From Apiosordaria backusii (Eukaryota; Ascomycota; Sordariomycetes; Sordariales; Lasiosphaeriaceae): a stretch of 64,000 bases of DNA. Each line of letters opens with the position of its first letter. The first letter of the stretch is position 1. Of the stretch, positions 1 through 12,414 are shown in pieces. The translations under genes and the position numbers were made by a program. The DNA lies in contig JAUKTV010000008.1 of the NCBI GenBank assembly GCA_030549205.1, positions 1,302,001-1,366,000 of the forward strand, written 5' to 3'. The notes below the pieces were generated by a model. That model searched no databases, had not been told where the DNA came from, and worked only from the letters and a program-made list of their open reading frames with translations.

Positions 1-2589
1 GGGTGGCATGTCGGCGGGTGACGGGAACGGACGCTTCTTGCGTTGCTGTGGGTATTTTGCTACTGCAGTACTGCGTAAGAGAGGTTCGGCAGGCTCGTGG
101 GATGGGGGGAAAGAGGAGGGCATTAGCGGGATGTCCAAATTAGGTTTCTGCGGAGGGCTCGTGGGCAGAAAGCCAACTCTTGGAGGAAGCCCCTCATTGA
201 GCTTGTCACGTTGTGTGTGTTCTTGGGGTTGAGTTTGGGAGTGGAGGGGGTTGGGTGGTTATATGGATGTGCCTGATGGGATTGATGGATGTGTTGTCTC
301 GTTGAGAACTGCTGTCATAGGAGGCGGCCACCTTGGTTGGAGTCACCTGATAGATAGTATCAGCGGGTGAAGTCCCTGAGGCTTCCTCAATGATAGGTGA
401 TTGCTGATATCACAAGCCAAAAGAGCCAAGAAGAGGGAAAAAGTCACGCACGCACACATCAACCCTGATCGAATCGATCATGGTGCGCTATCGTGGGCGG
501 GCTGATGCACCCCGCATTCAGGCCCCACGCTTGTCCTGTGGCCTCTTCCGAATTAATGACAAGCCTTTAGCTCTTGATAAGGTGTGGTATCATTGTCAAG
601 ATGCTGTCTTGACTGATCGAAGTGCATATGTCGGATATGGGCGATGACGGCACTTAATTCCGCCCGGGTTGGTTCTATCGCCGACAAACCGTGATATCCT
701 AGAACCATCGTAGTCTCAAACATGCGCCGAGGATGCCGAAAACACCGCAGAATTGATGGGGAATCCAATTCCTTTGAGATCTAGAATGTGGAGTCTCGGC
801 GTTCGAACGTTCTTCGAGAAGGTTTCAAGAGCTGCCGAGGCATCTGGGGCACCCCTGGCAGCTTCCTTAAGGACGACTCCGTTGTGACATCGTCTTCATT
901 TGCCGTGAGTAAGGAGATGCTGTTTTTATGAGAATTAGTGTACAGACTTCAAACCGCCCAAAACAGGCTGGAGATTTAAACGAGTGTACATGCAGTTGCT
1001 GAGGAGTCACGAACGATAATCATGTGTTGCCCAGTGATTAAGCATGCCAAGATAGGAAGGACAACAACTAGAGAGGCTGATCGCCTTGGCAGACGTGGGA
1101 GCCCACTGTACTACACACCATGCCGGCGTAAGCGTAAACTTTGATCGATATCTATCCCGTATTGTTGTCTATTTGGTGCATGCTGGTGCCGTTGTATGCA
1201 CATCAAGACGACGTTCCACGAAGGCCGTCCGGCAAGGTTCGAGATCCGACCAGTGTTATTATCGCCACCTGACAAGGAATAGCCCACCTCAGCTATTCTC
1301 CGAAGGTCAGACTATCGAGACCCTTATCTTTGATGTCTCACTGCCTGCCGTGGCACGGAGCATAGGGGTCGGACACAAGCCATCACGATGCGGTGAGACT
1401 AGGCCCTTATCAATGACATGTAGCCGATAAATATATGTATAATCAATGCCCTGCTCTTCTACCGTCCGCTGTTGTTTGTTGGAAGAAAAGTTGTACGGAA
1501 CCCCCACATCCGTGGACCATGGGACGTGGACTTGCCAGCCAACCTGAAAAGTCGGGATCCTGTCTGTCGCTTCTCGTTGGGCGTCGGTGAGTGTGCCTGT
1601 CTGACCACAGCTGGCTCGTGTGCTTCACTGCGCCCACTACGCCGACACCCTTGAGTGTGAGTGATGTTGGGGTTGCCCAGCGATCTCCATCAAAAAAGTG
1701 CGGGTGTGACCACCTCCGTGTCTTGGGCGTTGTGTGGGCAGCAAAACGGTCCCTTATCAGGACTCCACCACGCTACCACCAGCCATCTGACAACGGCCAT
1801 GCTAATCAGCTTGATAGTATATAGCAAGTCACAGCCCACCGCGCGCTTCCATCTCTGGCTGCTTTTTGAGTTTGGTTTATTACCTAGAGACAGAAAACAT
1901 ATCTCGCTCAACCTACGGTTTCGAACAGCTCATCTCCTTGTACAAAACGCAGCCTATCCATTTTCGGCAATTAGACTCAGGGACCCGTTCGATTCCCCAG
2001 AGGCTCGGGGCCACGCTTGCATAGGTACCTGGTAACAGCCAACCTGCATCCATCTGCCGCCCCTCAGCTTGTCCACAGCGGTGACGACAGCGCCTCCTAG
2101 TGCAGCATTTTTTTCTCCCATATCAAAGTCTCAACCTTTCCGGCACGATTTCCCGTCGGCTCCGCAGTCTTTAAGCCAAACCACTGTTACACCGTCAAAT
2201 CAACTCCCGGCTTGGTATATTTCAAGACTTTCTCGGGACGGAACGTTGGAGCGCAAGCCTCCGAAGAAGCAGCAACAAGGGTCCAAGACAGCCCAAACCA
2301 GTGGATCTTTGGGCCTTCTTGTTACGTACTTTTACGTACTCGTTTCGCTGCCGGCACGCGAGACATTGGACCGCATCACAGGGTCTCCCGTGTGTCGTGG
2401 CATCCAGCGCTGACCAGCCCTGGAATTCCCTGGCCTTCTGTTGGTCGCCGACCACAGGGCAACAGGTCAGTTCCTGAATACGGACTAGCCGGCAATGACC
2501 CGCCGTGCAGCCGAACCGCAGCACTGTCCAGCCAGCTGGAGTAGCGGTACCTCAGGGTCTCTTTGTCGTGTGCGCGTGGGAGGGTATTA
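1..2589. other. gene-free stretch, probable promoter and leader of the next gene
   Basis: No open reading frame here is both long and protein-like. Short frames occur on both strands, but their composition is random and none shows a recognisable domain. The last few hundred bases run without interruption into the frame of the following Ser/Pro-rich gene, so part of this stretch is probably its promoter and 5' leader. I see no repeat, tRNA or transposon remnant. Confidence 0.5.
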
Positions 2590-4206
2590 ATGCCAAGGGT
2601 TCCCGGCTTGATGTCTGCACGTTCCTATCTTGTTTCCCGGCAAGGCCAACTTCGACCTACACCTACACCTACCACTTATCCTCGATCGTCTTCCCCTGCG
2701 CCTGCGCCTATCCGTTCGGCCACCTTTACCAAGGCTGAAGAATATGAACGATTTCCTCAAAGCACTACAACAGTCAGCGTCAGCAACGGTAGCAGTGTTT
2801 CCACACCCATCATGCCCTCCAAGCGTAGAGAAGCGAGTCTCGGGTCTTCCGCCTTGAGTCCTCCTAGAACAACTACGACTGTTTCGCGCCCTACAACTCC
2901 GGCTACTCCAGTTCAAATTCCATCGAGACCGAAGTCCCGCGACACTCTTCGTCCCCAGAAACCCCATCGCCACCATGGCGACCGAAGGCACAACTCAGCG
3001 CCGCACCGACCTAGAGATGGACACTCACCCGATGCTATTCCACCATCTGTTGCCGCTCTGCTCGCCGTCACCAGCATTCCTCCCCCTAAGCAGGCCCGGA
3101 GCGTGCGGCAAACGAAGATGGAGAAGAGAATGACTGTTGAGTCCATCATCGAGAGGGCCCAAGAATCCGAGAAGGAGCTTAGCATGACGCTGAGCAAAAG
3201 CCCACTGGACTTGCTGCTCATGTCGCCAGAGGATCTTGAGGCTGAAAGCGACAGCCTGTCATATTGCGACAGCGCGGGGGGCTCGGTTTTGTCAACAAGG
3301 ACTGTATCTCTGGAGTCCATGCCATCCCTTTGCAACTCTTACGCAACCGACACGCTTTCCTCATTGGAATCTCCTCACACACCACTTAGGAGGCGGAGTG
3401 TCAAGCCTACTCGACGTTCTTTGACGCCCGTTTCCTCCCCTCCAGAAGATGTTTCATCTCATCCACTCTCATCGCCCGAGGCCGTAGTTGAGCAGCTTGA
3501 CTTTAGTGTCTTCAGCGAGAACAAGGATGAAACTCAGGACAAGAAGGTGTCCCGATCACCATTCAAGGCAGCATTCAAGTCAAACTTGACTGCCTCTCTG
3601 CGTGCATTGCGCCAGGCAGCCAAGTCCTTTTCGAACTTGAACTTTTCATCAATCCCACCAGAAGACTTCCTCACCAGGTCTATACTCACGATTGACCCCC
3701 AGGTCCCTTACACCGACGAGCGTAGGCCGCCTCCACTCGAGGAAGAACCGACTGCAGCCTTGCGCCGCTATCTTAACCCGACCACAACTGCTCGAATCGA
3801 AAAACCACAGGCGACTATTGCATCCGGGCCCGCCCTGCGAACGTTTACGGCGTCAATTCAGATGCAGACATACAAGGTCCACCGAGCACGAAGTGGATCT
3901 CCCTCCGGCCGCTCCCCTTATCCATCTGTCGGACCATCTTCAGCATCACACTCATCGCAACAGCAGCAGGCTAAGCCGACACCTTCGGAGTACCCCATGC
4001 CCGGACCACGCCAACGCGAAATGCGTGAGAACCCCGATTTCATCCGCATCGCTGTCATGGAGATGGCCATGCGCAAACGAGGGAAGCTGGATGACCAACG
4101 CCCAGGCCGGGCCAGGTGGGCTCTGCCGCCCCGGAAACCAAGCACGAAACCCTACGAGGTTGGTCCAGATGGAGTTCCAGCCAGATGGATTTCCGTCACC
4201 TGCTGA
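2590..4206 (+). CDS. conserved Ser/Pro-rich protein of unknown function
   Basis: An uninterrupted frame gives about 538 residues from the first in-frame ATG. The frame is open further upstream, but only from a TTG. Other possible starts are the ATGs at 2611 and 2812; the latter begins MPSKRREASL and is a good alternative. The protein is mostly low-complexity Ser/Thr/Pro/Arg sequence and looks disordered, with many SP/TP sites typical of kinase targets. Two stretches look conserved. One is a central acidic segment around LSKSPLDLLLMSPEDLEAES. The other is a C-terminal basic block starting RENPDFIRIAVMEMAMRKRG and ending near GVPARWISVT. From memory, similar C-terminal blocks occur in other Sordariomycetes, but I do not know a function. 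There is no signal peptide, membrane segment or visible intron. Confidence 0.75.
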   Translation: MPRVPGLMSARSYLVSRQGQLRPTPTPTTYPRSSSPAPAPIRSATFTKAEEYERFPQSTTTVSVSNGSSVSTPIMPSKRREASLGSSALSPPRTTTTVSRPTTPATPVQIPSRPKSRDTLRPQKPHRHHGDRRHNSAPHRPRDGHSPDAIPPSVAALLAVTSIPPPKQARSVRQTKMEKRMTVESIIERAQESEKELSMTLSKSPLDLLLMSPEDLEAESDSLSYCDSAGGSVLSTRTVSLESMPSLCNSYATDTLSSLESPHTPLRRRSVKPTRRSLTPVSSPPEDVSSHPLSSPEAVVEQLDFSVFSENKDETQDKKVSRSPFKAAFKSNLTASLRALRQAAKSFSNLNFSSIPPEDFLTRSILTIDPQVPYTDERRPPPLEEEPTAALRRYLNPTTTARIEKPQATIASGPALRTFTASIQMQTYKVHRARSGSPSGRSPYPSVGPSSASHSSQQQQAKPTPSEYPMPGPRQREMRENPDFIRIAVMEMAMRKRGKLDDQRPGRARWALPPRKPSTKPYEVGPDGVPARWISVTC

Positions 4207-6637
4207 ACGCTGCGCCGCTATCGGCGCTGCTGTCCTAGATGGTGGCGGCAATCAAAAATTACCTATCGAGACATTGGCACTAACTCGCCGATGTCATCAT
4301 TGAACCACTCCAGCGGGATACCATCAAGGTCCCCACACCAACGCCAAGACAGATACCAACGTTTTTTGTTTGGGCCCGAAAGACCTGGACGGCGGGCGCG
4401 CCAAACTTGGACGATAGTGGTGGACCTCGTCGTCCCCGGCCACCGCCTCGGCCCAGATTTCAAACTCCGAAAGGCGAGCGACCATGCCGACAAGGTCCCA
4501 ATGACTCTTCATCGAGGGGTTGAGGGGTTTTCGGACGCCTTGAGGGTTGCTGCGGCGAGGACCGCGTTTCTCGATAGACGGCCTCGGAACCCCACGCATC
4601 CCGCAGGACTCCGATGAAATCTGTATGGCTGGTTGGCCTCACATCTCGGGGGGCTTGGCCATTGGCATCTCGACAACACACACACACGCACATACGATTT
4701 TTTTTTCTTGCTTGTTTTACAATTGCCGCATGCATAGCGACGGATTGGGGCTGTTTTTTTTTTTTGCATTGGGAGCGAGCATTATCCACTGAACTACGAC
4801 ATTTTTGGCCGCCGGCAAGTTTATTTTCAACACACCTACACTACATACGCAGTACGACGTTTAATTACCTAGATTTGGGCCGAAAATCCGCGGGTGGTGG
4901 GAAGAGATCCACGGAGCATTCTGGTTGCATCACTGGCGAATTTTTTTTTCTTTCACTTTTGCTTTGCTTCGAGAAGCCTGTTTTGCTGCATCATAGGGCA
5001 TGGCATTTTATCAAGAGCAGGAATTTGTAACTGCATTGGGGAAGGTGTTCCGGGAATAATAAAGTGGGGGATCAACCACTTTACATCACTTGCATCATTG
5101 GCATCATCGATCATACACTACATACAGTCTTCCCTGTACACACACCATTGAAATTTTGGAGAAGAGATAAGGGGGGTGTAAACTGGTTTCTTGGAGGGTT
5201 GGGTTGGGGAAAGAAAGTTTGGATTTGATTTGCATTTGTGGTGTTGCATTGGATGAAGGACAACACATACACAATATAGCAGAGGTACAACTTACCTGGT
5301 TTTTTGTCGACTGCATCGCAACGTAAATTGGCCCCAGCAAAGGGGATTTGGCAGTTAGCGGATTATGAGTAGTGTGTAAGAATAGGGAAATCAAGAATTT
5401 GGACCAACATACTCTTTTGTGCCAGAAAACAAGTAAGAGTGATCGTCTGAGACTTTTTAAGGGGGTCACGTATGGGATTGGTGAAAAACGACGATCCATT
5501 CCCTCGGGTTCGTGGCTTCGGGTGTAACATCCAAGGGACGGGATGGAGGTCTGAGATCGTGGTGGGTTGGGTTCTTGTTCCTGGATTGTGTCACTGAAAC
5601 ATACATGGGGATAATCTGGGGTACATGAGGTGAGTTGACCCCGGATTTTGGTGATGTATATTACATCGCGTGGATCTTATCTTGTATATGCACGGCAAGA
5701 ATGGCATCATTCTCCGGGGAATGGGGGGGAACTATGTTTGTGGTACGTGAGGATCGGGAGGATGCATGAGGAATAGGATGGCGTGATTCTGTAGAGGGAT
5801 GAGGGAAAGGGGTGTACTACGATCTATGATAATAGCGCAGCCAACGCCTGATGGAATTATCTTGAATTAAATAAATAGACAAATAACCTTGTAGATTTAC
5901 ATGACCCTAAGCCGTACAGCAGGAACATGGCTGTGAGGGGATCAACTTACCAGATACTCCTTTTTCATCTTCACAGACTTGAAGGAAAGCACTACATACC
6001 AGCATAACCTTGGTGTCTGTGGAAGACATCCTCGGTTCTAGATCATCAGAATGGTGCCTTCCCTCTCAGAACCCACCAGGCCGTTCCTTCTGCTTTAAAC
6101 TTGCTTCCTGCCTGCTCAGATAGCAACAGTAAAAGTACCACCTGGATATCAGAAGGAACCACTCTAGGTACCCAGACAACCCGAAACTGCAAGTATGCCA
6201 GGTAAGAAAGATGTTCCTTTTTACACACGCTCATTCCAAGATTTTCTCGTTCAAATACTCGGAAAGAAGGGATTAGGCAGCCTACAGGACAAACATAGAA
6301 ACTGAAGTCCCAGGCTCACGATCACTTCCGTCTTCTGCTCTTTGCCTGTTTGGCTTCGTTCGAAACTCAACCCGTTGCTTACATCCAACACGACTTTCCG
6401 GATTCTGACTATTATTCGTAGCACCTCCAGTTATTCTGGACAGCCATTGACAAGATATTAGCATGCTGTCAGATGATACTAACAAATGTTAGAGAGGACT
6501 CGGCATTAAAATTTTGATACCTTCATATGTATTCAGTAATCCCAAAACAAGTGTGAATTTACCATATGGCACACATATAAACAACTCCAAGCAAATATAT
6601 ACAACCATCCATTACCACTTTTTTCCACCCCAGTCTT
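4207..6637. other. gene-free stretch between convergent genes
   Basis: This holds the 3' flanks of the Ser/Pro-rich gene and of URB2, which converge here. Frames on both strands are short and their translations are not protein-like. There are AT-rich runs and small CA repeats near 4676-4690, as is usual for fungal 3' regions. I see no RNA gene. Confidence 0.5.
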
Positions 6638-9600
6638 CTACACCCCAGTCCACCTCCCAAACCTCTCCCACCTCCTCCACAACTCCCTAAACACCACCCT
6701 CCCCCCCCATCCATCCCCTCGCTCATAATCTTCAACCCCTCCAGGCTCGTAATCCTAATAATCGTGTACATCCCCTCCTTCTCCAGCGTCTCCTTAACCG
6801 CATGCGGCGGCGCGGCATACTCCAACTGGCACTTGACGTACTGCATCAGCACCAAGTACATATACTGCCCCGCGTACCTCTTTGCTCTATCCTTCTCCGA
6901 TTCTAGCACTACATGATTCGATCCCCCGGATGCAGCCGTCGTAGCGGCGGTGGGCTCGCAGATTAACGTCAGTAAACGGGAGAAGCACTGGGCGTTCTTT
7001 TCCCAGGTTGGGGTGTTGGATTGACAGCGGGAGAGGAGGAGGCGGAGGAGGTCCTGGAGGGGGGAGAGGAGGACGTGGAAGTGGCCTTCTAGGCGGTGGC
7101 GGTGGCGTTTGATAATGACTTCTAGGAGGGAGCAGAGGGGTTGGTAGGCGTGGGGTTGGGAAACGACGAGGGATTGGAAGGGGGAGGAGTTGGCGAGGAG
7201 GGAGACGCGGGAGAGGGTGAGGTCGATGTTGAATTGTTTCATGGAGGCGGGGGATTGGTCGAGGAGGGAGAGGATGGTTTTGGTTGTTTGGATGATGTGA
7301 GGGAGGGCGGTGAGAGCTGGGAGGGATTTGGTGAGGATGCTGTGGGCTTTGGCTAGGTCGAAGTCTTGGGGTGAGGAGGTGGGTGATGGTCGGGAGCCCT
7401 TGAGGTGGTGAACTAGTTGGTCGATTATTAGGAGACGGCCGAGGATGTTGTTTTGCTCCGGGCAGTCTTCGAGGAGGAGTTCTTTGAGGTATTGAAGCTT
7501 GGTGGACTCATCGGCGTGGCGGACAACGGCATCGACGTACTGTCGTAAAACTGGGACTTCGATGGCCGTTTTCTTGATTTCTCCTTGCTCGGAAACTTCC
7601 ATGTCTAGCTTAATCTTGAATGGGGACTCAAGAGCCTCAAGGAAGTGGTCGGCCAAAAACATGCGAATCGCCCAACCGGCTTGGATGCCTTCGTCAACCA
7701 GCTTATTGCTCGTCTTCAAAAGTGGCTTTACGGCGGAGGAAAGCGCGCGCTTGATAGCATCACGGCCCAAGCTATCGAGGGCATCCAGCGCGAAGAGAAG
7801 AGCCAGTAGCTTCATTCCGCGCCATTTGCCGGCTGTGACAACCGACGACGCAATCTGGAACAAGACATCCCCGAGACCGCTGAAATCCAGACCGGCCTTC
7901 TCCAGTCTTGGAACAGTCTTGGGCTCTTGGACAGTCGAGAAAAAGGCGTGGAGAAGGACAATCCGCGCGACAGCATGATTATCCGATGCTTGCCCCTGAA
8001 GCGCCGCCTTAGCACCAGAGAGGTAGCTCTTCTCCCGTGAGTCAAGGTTTCCGCTTGCCATTTGTCGAATAGTCAACACAGCCAGTTGGTGCAGCAAACG
8101 GAAGATATGCCGAGCTTCAGCGACGTCATCCGTAGCCGACAGGAGACCGCCTCCAATAGTCTCCAGATGACTGAAGCTCATACCGTCATAGAAAGTCGGC
8201 TCTTCCATGAGCTTGATCATCAGCGAGAGCACCGGTTTCCAATACTCTACCCCCAGCCCTCCGCCCTTTTTAGAGGCCCGCGGGAGATGGGCGATGAGAG
8301 TCTTCATTATGGCTTCCCGCTGGCTACGGCTGAGGGTTTCCATAGGCGCACTGAGCAGGAACAGAACGGCGTCTTTAGTTGATGGTTTAAATGTCCCGGC
8401 CTCAGACTCATCGATCACTGTGATGACGGTGTCGATCAAGGTGTCTGTGAAGTTAGTGAGAGTTGTTACCAGCAACCAGAGCTGTGCAACGACTTACCAG
8501 TGAGCTTTTGATTTCCAGTATCACATTCCTTCAGCAAAACTCTGCCTACCGTGGAAGCGTGGGTCAGACCAGCCATATCATCGTCAGAATTTGGCTTGAC
8601 AAGCGCAAGAATGATATCTGGAACTTTGCCAATTTTATCAACGACCATGCTGCGCAAAGATTAGCCATGAATCCGAATTGAATCACCGTAAGTAGTCCTT
8701 ACCTGACAAGGCGAGGCTCATCCTCAAGAATCCAAGAAACATATCTTGACTTGGACTCCGAGTCTGACGCCTCCTCCTCGAGTCTCCCGAGAAAGGAGCA
8801 CACCAGTTTGGACGTTTCTTCCTCGTCAGGGCCTTCAAGGTAATTTGACAGCCAAGCTGCCACGCAGCACTTGAACGCGGCAAAGGTATCCTCGTCATCA
8901 GCCGATGACTTCTTCAGAGTCTTCTTCAGATACGACCCGACCTGTGACCAAACCTGACCAGCCTCCTCAAGCGTTCCCTCAGCTAGAGTTCGGGCCGCGT
9001 CATCCCATCGGCAAGCAGAAATGACAGGGGCGTCCTTTTTGGAAACCTTCTGGGCCATAATGGCATCAAAGATCTTCATGTTTGCGGCATCGACAAACTC
9101 TTCACGGGTGACACCACTGGAGAGAGCTGCAAGAATGAAAACTTTTCCTGCGCTTGCCTCTTGAGATGACAGCCATGCTACCAGCTCCGCAAGCTGGTCG
9201 GCATTAAGAGATGATTGCACCAACTTGGCAACTGTATCAACAAGCTCTTTTTGTGCCCATAGCGGCTCAAGTTTCCCCTCGGATTTTGGAGAGTCGAGGT
9301 ACTTGAGCCAAGTCTTGACGAACGAAGACAAGTCGCGAGCCTGAGCATACCCATTGGCAAGCAAGACAATGAACTGGCCAGACTTCTCCTGATCTACCTG
9401 GTTTAGTGAGCTTGAATATTTCGTCTTGTCCAGAATCTGATCGAGGAGCTCTTTGCCCTCGTCCGACAGCAGAAACGCATCAGGATTGAGCGTCACAATC
9501 GACAGGAGCAGACTCCAATCATCGCTCCTTTGGCCAAGCGCATACTCCTTGCACACCGACCGGAGGCTCTGGGCTGTAAGGACAGCTCCTCGCTCTGCTG

Positions 9601-10856
9601 CCATCTTCAAGACCCTCCGCATCGCTGTCAAGGCCTCCCTCCCTGCTAAGCCCTTCAAAAAGTGAATGGTTTTCGAAGTAGTGAATATGGTGTCGAAAAC
9701 CGCCTGAACCCATGTTTCATAGTCTTTTATCGAGGTATTACCACCAACTTCACGCGGCGACTTGCCAACCAAGTCAAAAATGACTGGGAAAGTCATTGGG
9801 GCGGAAGCAGCAGATACCTCGACGGCCGTCTGTAGAATTGACTGGCCACCCTTATTGAGAAACGCTGCCCTGGCAGGGAGGATCAGATTACGAGACAAGA
9901 ATCGGCGAAGATCTCTTGTCCAACGCTCTTGTGTAGAGCTTTCGATTCCCAAGGGACCTGTGTCTGCCACGTCTGTCAACTTTCCAAGGAGGCGGGTTGC
10001 CAAATGAGACAAGTGCGATGCGACTTCTGAAGCATCGCTGGGCCCTTGTAGATGCAAGCCCCAAACAGAGTTTAAGGTAGACAACCACGAGGATTGCTCC
10101 CTGTATGATTCACCAACAGCCCCGTCAACCGCCAAGGTGCATAGATGAAGTATTGGGACAAGGATCCCAATGGCATCGGCAGCCGATAGCGAAAATAATG
10201 ACTTGACATGCTCAGCGCCCATCCGATGTGTTGGTGGTTCGTCAACCAACTTGATCTCGCATCGAGCCAGTAGTATCCTCAGCGCTTCGAGAAGGGCTTC
10301 CGCAGTTTGCAAACACCCTGCTGTTGTCCGCTGTGCTTCGATGTTGAACACCAAAGAGTCTGGTCTTTTTCGTTTCCTGGGCGATGATGAACTTTCTGGT
10401 GCCGGCGCGTCTGCCATTTCCACGTCCTTGGTGCCATTTGTCTGGGGTTGTGTTTCGTTCTCGGCGCCTCTGAGTTCTTTCAATGTCTGCTGTAATATGC
10501 CGATGAACTTCCAGTCGGCCAGCGATTTGGCTAGGGAAAAGAGGGGAGTACGCGCAAAGACCGCGCCCAAGACATTCCATGTTCGAGGGTATCGTCGCAC
10601 TCGCTCGGCATTCGCAGTCGATCCGGCCATTTGCTTGAGAAGCGATCGCGAGAGCATTTCCTCCGCGGCGTGGAAATTCCCTCCATGGTATTCGGATAGT
10701 ATATCCCATACACTTTCAAGCCTTTCTGGTAATGTTTCGATGTCGGTGTCCTTGTTGAAAGCTTGAACAGCCCCGATGAGGGCTGCTTCGCCTGTCTTTG
10801 CGATTGTTAGAATTGGGGCTGTACCAAGAGATAGTCCGATTAGAAAAACTAACCAT
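6638..10856 (-). CDS. URB2: nucleolar 60S biogenesis factor Urb2/Npa2, with a frameshift near the 3' end
   Basis: Urb2/Npa2 belongs to an early nucleolar complex (with Npa1, Rsa3, Nop8 and Dbp6 in yeast) needed for 27S pre-rRNA processing and 60S assembly. The model has four exons. Exon 1 is just the ATG at 10854-10856; an in-frame ATG at 10874 is possible. The others are 8703-10795, 8498-8649 and 6638-8444. Introns are 10796-10853 (branch CTAAC, acceptor AAG), 8650-8702 and 8445-8497. The product is about 1,350 residues and largely helical, as expected for the family. The N-terminus (VWDILSEY.. AAEEML.. RYPRTWNVL) and the C-terminus fit Urb2. As written, the frame breaks in a run of eight G (6701-6708, coding strand). 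The raw frame runs on into low-complexity Gly-rich sequence to 6559. One added G restores the family-like ending FRELWRRWERFGRW and a TAG at 6638-6640. A sequencing error and a real lesion are both possible. Confidence 0.85.
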
Positions 10857-11558
10857 GGCCTGTCCCTTCATTATTGATCAATTGGCGCAAAACAATCCCT
10901 ATAATTTCATGTTTTGTTCGCCAAATATCCTCTGTTGTCTTTTTCGCATCGAGCTCCCTTCAGCCAAAGCTCCCTCAATGCGCCAGGCCCCACGTCGCGC
11001 AGAGCTGCTCTACCTTTCTGCCAAAAATTCCAAAAATTCTGCCTTCCTTTTCACTCACCACTCTAGTCCCATTAGCTACATACCCCTCTCACCGCCTTCG
11101 GGAGACAACGGGCAAGCCAACCGAGCCATTTAACGCGAACCGCAAGGCGGGCAATTCAAGCCAGTTCTTGGCACTGGATGCAACGACCGACGTCCTTGTT
11201 CCCGGCTCTTGTGCCAAAAACAAAATAGCTTCAATCACAGCCGACTGACGTACCTTGCCGAACATATCACAGCCGGACTAAAATAATTTTGCTCCTTTCT
11301 CCCCACTTCCCGCACTCGTTCCAGCTGTTGTCACTCATTCAATTGAGGAAAATTTCCAGTCAATCACTACAAAAGGTACGATATATTTCCAGTGTGGTTC
11401 CCAGGTACTCAAGCTTGGCCACCTGCACAGCTTCGAGAGCTCACATGCAGATACGATCACAATCCCCGCAACCACTCCCCCTCCCCCTCCCCGTTCCTCA
11501 ATCGCTAACCAAGCAACAACCCCATAGCTTGCGCAACCCTCCCCAATCTCCCGATACA
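10857..11558. promoter_or_regulatory. divergent promoter region of URB2 and MIC10
   Basis: Roughly 700 bases separate two genes transcribed away from each other, so both promoters and leaders must lie here. A/T-rich patches and a small palindrome GGAAAATTTCC (about 11346-11356) are visible. I could not assign a known factor site. An in-frame ATG at 11445 upstream of MIC10 is discussed in the findings. Confidence 0.5.
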
Positions 11559-11939
11559 ATGGCCGACACCGCCCCCGCGACGACAACCACCACCACCACC
11601 CCTCCTCCTCCTCCTCCCACCCGCGCTGTATCCCGCCCTGTCAGCGAAGCCCTCCTCAACGAAAAGGTACCGTTTTGACCAACCAACCACCCACCACCTC
11701 TCTTTCTCCCTAAAATACTAACCCTCAGTGTATCAAAGTGGGACCGCTGCTTCTCCAACCTCATCATCAAGTCCTCCCTCGGCCTCGGCTTCGGCGTCGT
11801 CTTCTCAGTCCTCCTCTTCAAGCGGAGGGCGTGGCCCGCCTTCGTCGGCGTCGGCTTCGGTGCCGGGAGGGCGTACGAGGAGTGCAACTCGAGCTTGAAG
11901 CAGGCGGCCAAGGAGATCAGGAAGCAGCAGCAGGCTTAA
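11559..11939 (+). CDS. MIC10: MICOS complex subunit Mic10
   Basis: Mic10 is a small inner-membrane protein of mitochondria that oligomerises to bend the membrane at crista junctions. There are two exons, 11559-11666 and 11739-11939, with a 72-nt intron (branch near ACTAAC, acceptor AAAG). They give 102 residues, a normal size for a fungal Mic10. After a Thr/Pro-rich N-terminus comes the family core: LNEKWDRC at about residues 33-40, the glycine motif GLGFG (51-55) in transmembrane segment 1, the positive loop FKRRAW (63-68), and the second motif GVGFGAGRAYEEC (73-85) in segment 2. The AAG acceptor is required, because the CAG ten bases upstream shifts the frame. The start gives MADTAP; an in-frame upstream ATG at 11445 would add 38 residues. 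It is divergent from URB2. Confidence 0.93.
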
Positions 11940-11951
11940 CAAACAAAACAC

Positions 11952-11973
11952 ACAAACAAACAAACAAACAAAC
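11952..11973. repeat. ACAA microsatellite in the MIC10 3' region
   Basis: About five copies of a CAAA/ACAA unit lie just after the MIC10 stop codon, in what should be its 3' UTR. Confidence 0.8.
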
Positions 11974-12414
11974 CCGAGCGATCAAAACCAAATTCACGCA
12001 GGCAAAATCCCACAAAAAGATGATATGAGAGAGTGGTAGACAAGAAGGAGCTGAGAGGGGGAGGAATTGTGAGTTGGCGAATGGGTTGGGGGATGAGTCA
12101 GGGGCAAGTGTACAAAAACTCTTTGGTGTGTCAAAATTACAAGATTCATCTTAGACGAGAAGGGGGGTTGGAATACGAACAAGACAATTCGACTTACATG
12201 CCGCTCTTTGCTTGTGTGCTGATATCAGTTATTACATCAACGACACATTGGTGACCAGAGGCAGAATGAAGGGGTAAGGCAAGGCTAATTTACATTCTAG
12301 GTACTGTAGGGTCTACGAAAAAAAATCACTAGCAACTATCTGCTGTCGTGATACCCATATCAATGTTTAGTTATCCATTCTTTTTCAGTTTCCAAAAACC
12401 ACCGCACTTCGCAG

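Noticed and set aside
2563..2589. Upstream extension of the Ser/Pro-rich protein
   Set aside because: Begins with TTG; the first ATG is at 2590.
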